64,000 nt of DNA from Climacium dendroides (taxonomy: Eukaryota; Streptophyta; Bryopsida; Hypnales; Climaciaceae), in contig OX467083.1 in the NCBI GenBank assembly GCA_950106755.1, forward strand, positions 41,430,555 to 41,494,554, given 5' to 3'. Position 1 is the stretch's first letter; every line of letters begins with the position of its first letter. Below the pieces are notes generated by a model, which searched no databases, had not been told where the DNA came from, and saw only the letters and a list, made by a program, of their open reading frames with translations. Both the position numbers and the translations under genes were made by a program. This document shows positions 62,744 through 64,000 of this stretch, piece after piece.

Positions 62744-63970
62744 ATGGCCAATCTTTCGAATGACCCTAACGTGGGTGCCGAGAGAGTGATTGCGCCTTCG
62801 CGGCGCCCGGATGGCAGTTTGCGCAAAGAGATTCGCATCCGCGCAGGGTACACTCCGCAGGATGAAGTGGCGATTTATCAACCAAAGGGAGCCCAGGTGA
62901 GGCTCTCATAGCGCTAGTATTTCTTCTTCTTTTCTTTCTTGCAATGCCATGAATTCTGCTACCCGAGGCTTTTTGTTTCTGGGTGTCACTGGCCGCGAAC
63001 CCTAAATCATAAACCCTAAACCCTTGCTCGAACTGTTCTCGAGCGTTTGGTTGTTTTGAAGCAACGAAAGGATGGTGTGTGCATACGCAACTGAATTGTG
63101 AAATGGCAGTTGAGAAAGGGACCGGATGTTCCGCCCGGTTACGACCCAGCATTGGCTTCTGCAAAGCCGAAGACGAAAGCGGCCAAGAAAAACGAGAAGC
63201 GAAAGGAGAAGAAACAGCAGGTGTCAACTCTATCTCTCTCTTCCTTTTTTCCATTGATGCACAATTTTCTGGTATCTTTGGTTGGAATGAAGCTAATCCC
63301 TATGAAGGAGCAAGGATTCATGCATGAATAAGACGATCATATTGTGAATAATCAATAATTGAGAATGGATCAAATGTCAAATCACTAGAATCAGTGATCA
63401 GCATTGTCTGCTTTGGCCGAGAAACATACAGAATTGGACAAAGAAAGTCCCAGTAAGCCTTGCTCAAGATTTCTTAGAATATCATGAGGCCCAATATGGG
63501 TTTCTTGTTTTATCGTGCTTATTGATACTTGGCTATTCGCGACGATGAGTAATGGTGGTAGATGGATTGAGTCGCGGTTCTACGTTATGGATTTTGTCAT
63601 TGTCCAATTTGTGGGGAAATGATCGAGTTTAATTGGAATTGTTTGATAAATTTGTGCATAGTTTTTTGCTGTTGGGGCTACTCATCTTTTCGAATGCAAC
63701 GTGACTAACGTGCAGAAGCCCGTACTAACATGGAGCTTCATCCCTTAGGTGTCAACAGCGAATTCCAGCGATTCAACCAATCTCTCAGAGAGTCTCGCAG
63801 AGAGTTTGCCTAGTCAAGAGTCTCGTGCGACTGACGATTCAACTAATCTCTCAGAGAAATTGAGTACTCTTTCCGTATCAACAAGTTCTAAAGAGCAGCA
63901 GATTCCTTCGTCTGAAGATGGTCCATCAACTGTGGAGTTGGAGAAGCGAATTCGAGCTCTGAAAAAGAAG
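62744..63970 (+). CDS. PYM: PYM (partner of Y14 and Mago), 5' part; runs off right edge
   Basis: Three exons are seen: 62744-62896, 63110-63220 and 63749-63970, all in phase 0 (162 codons). The N-terminus GAERVIAPSRRPDGSLRKEI, followed by RIRAGYTPQDEVAIYQ, is the Mago-binding domain of PYM/WIBG (residues about 11-46). Exon 2 holds PDVPPGYDP and a lysine-rich tract KKNEKRKEKKQQ. Exon 3 is serine-rich with two STNLSE repeats and ends in the coiled-coil start VELEKRIRALKKK. PYM binds the Mago-Y14 dimer and strips exon-junction complexes from mRNAs in the cytoplasm. The C-terminal helix (expected as KLxGWRxEL) would lie beyond the window; the pseudogene near 25.8 kb shows what it looks like. Intron 1 contains telomere-like ccctaaaccc near 63015. 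Confidence 0.9.
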
Positions 63971-64000
63971 GTGATTTTGTTTATAGACTACCAGTCCCAT

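Overview
The window reads as nuclear DNA of a green plant, most likely a non-seed land plant such as a bryophyte; the species cannot be named from sequence alone. Reasons: genes with many short GT-AG introns (about 80-650 bp), a plastid-type FtsH with transit peptide and thylakoid signal, a plant-type nuclear-basket nucleoporin (NUP1/NUP136), a trihelix-like DNA-binding protein, telo-box promoter motifs, and GC-richer gene islands separated by AT-rich, repeat-filled deserts. No bacterial, organellar, tRNA or rRNA genes were seen. Exon models below were built by hand from splice sites, frame and family motifs; each complete one is continuously open.

Layout. (1) 1-16.5 kb, gene island: the 5' end of an SR45/RNPS1-like splicing factor (minus, running off the left edge); a head-to-head FAD monooxygenase of the kynurenine 3-monooxygenase type (plus, 6 exons, 530 aa); a nested tandem-repeat block; and a 13-exon NUP1/NUP136-like FG nucleoporin (minus, 1454 aa). 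(2) 16.5-22.5 kb: AT-rich desert with hairpin and terminal-inverted-repeat (TIR) elements. (3) 22.5-30.5 kb, second island: a decayed PYM pseudogene, then a trihelix-like gene whose last exon runs in frame into a 5'-truncated FtsH copy. (4) 30.5-36.3 kb: repeats. (5) 36.4-40 kb: intact chloroplast FtsH (VAR2/FtsH2-like, 694 aa) with a G-box/ACGT cluster and a TIR element upstream. (6) 40-62.3 kb: a mosaic of repeat families with one intronless kinase gene at 54-55 kb. (7) 62.4-64 kb: a possible orphan exon facing the start of an intact PYM gene, which runs off the right edge.

Two genes occur twice: PYM (pseudogene near 25 kb, intact near 63 kb) and FtsH (partial near 29 kb, intact near 38 kb). 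The most notable object is the chimeric gene at 26,228-30,131. It predicts an 871-residue protein joining a trihelix-like domain and a glutamine/proline-rich region to the AAA-lid and M41 metallopeptidase part of FtsH, without the ATPase core. Three genes (SR45-like, NUP1, PYM) belong to mRNA maturation, export and exon-junction-complex recycling; their proximity may be chance.
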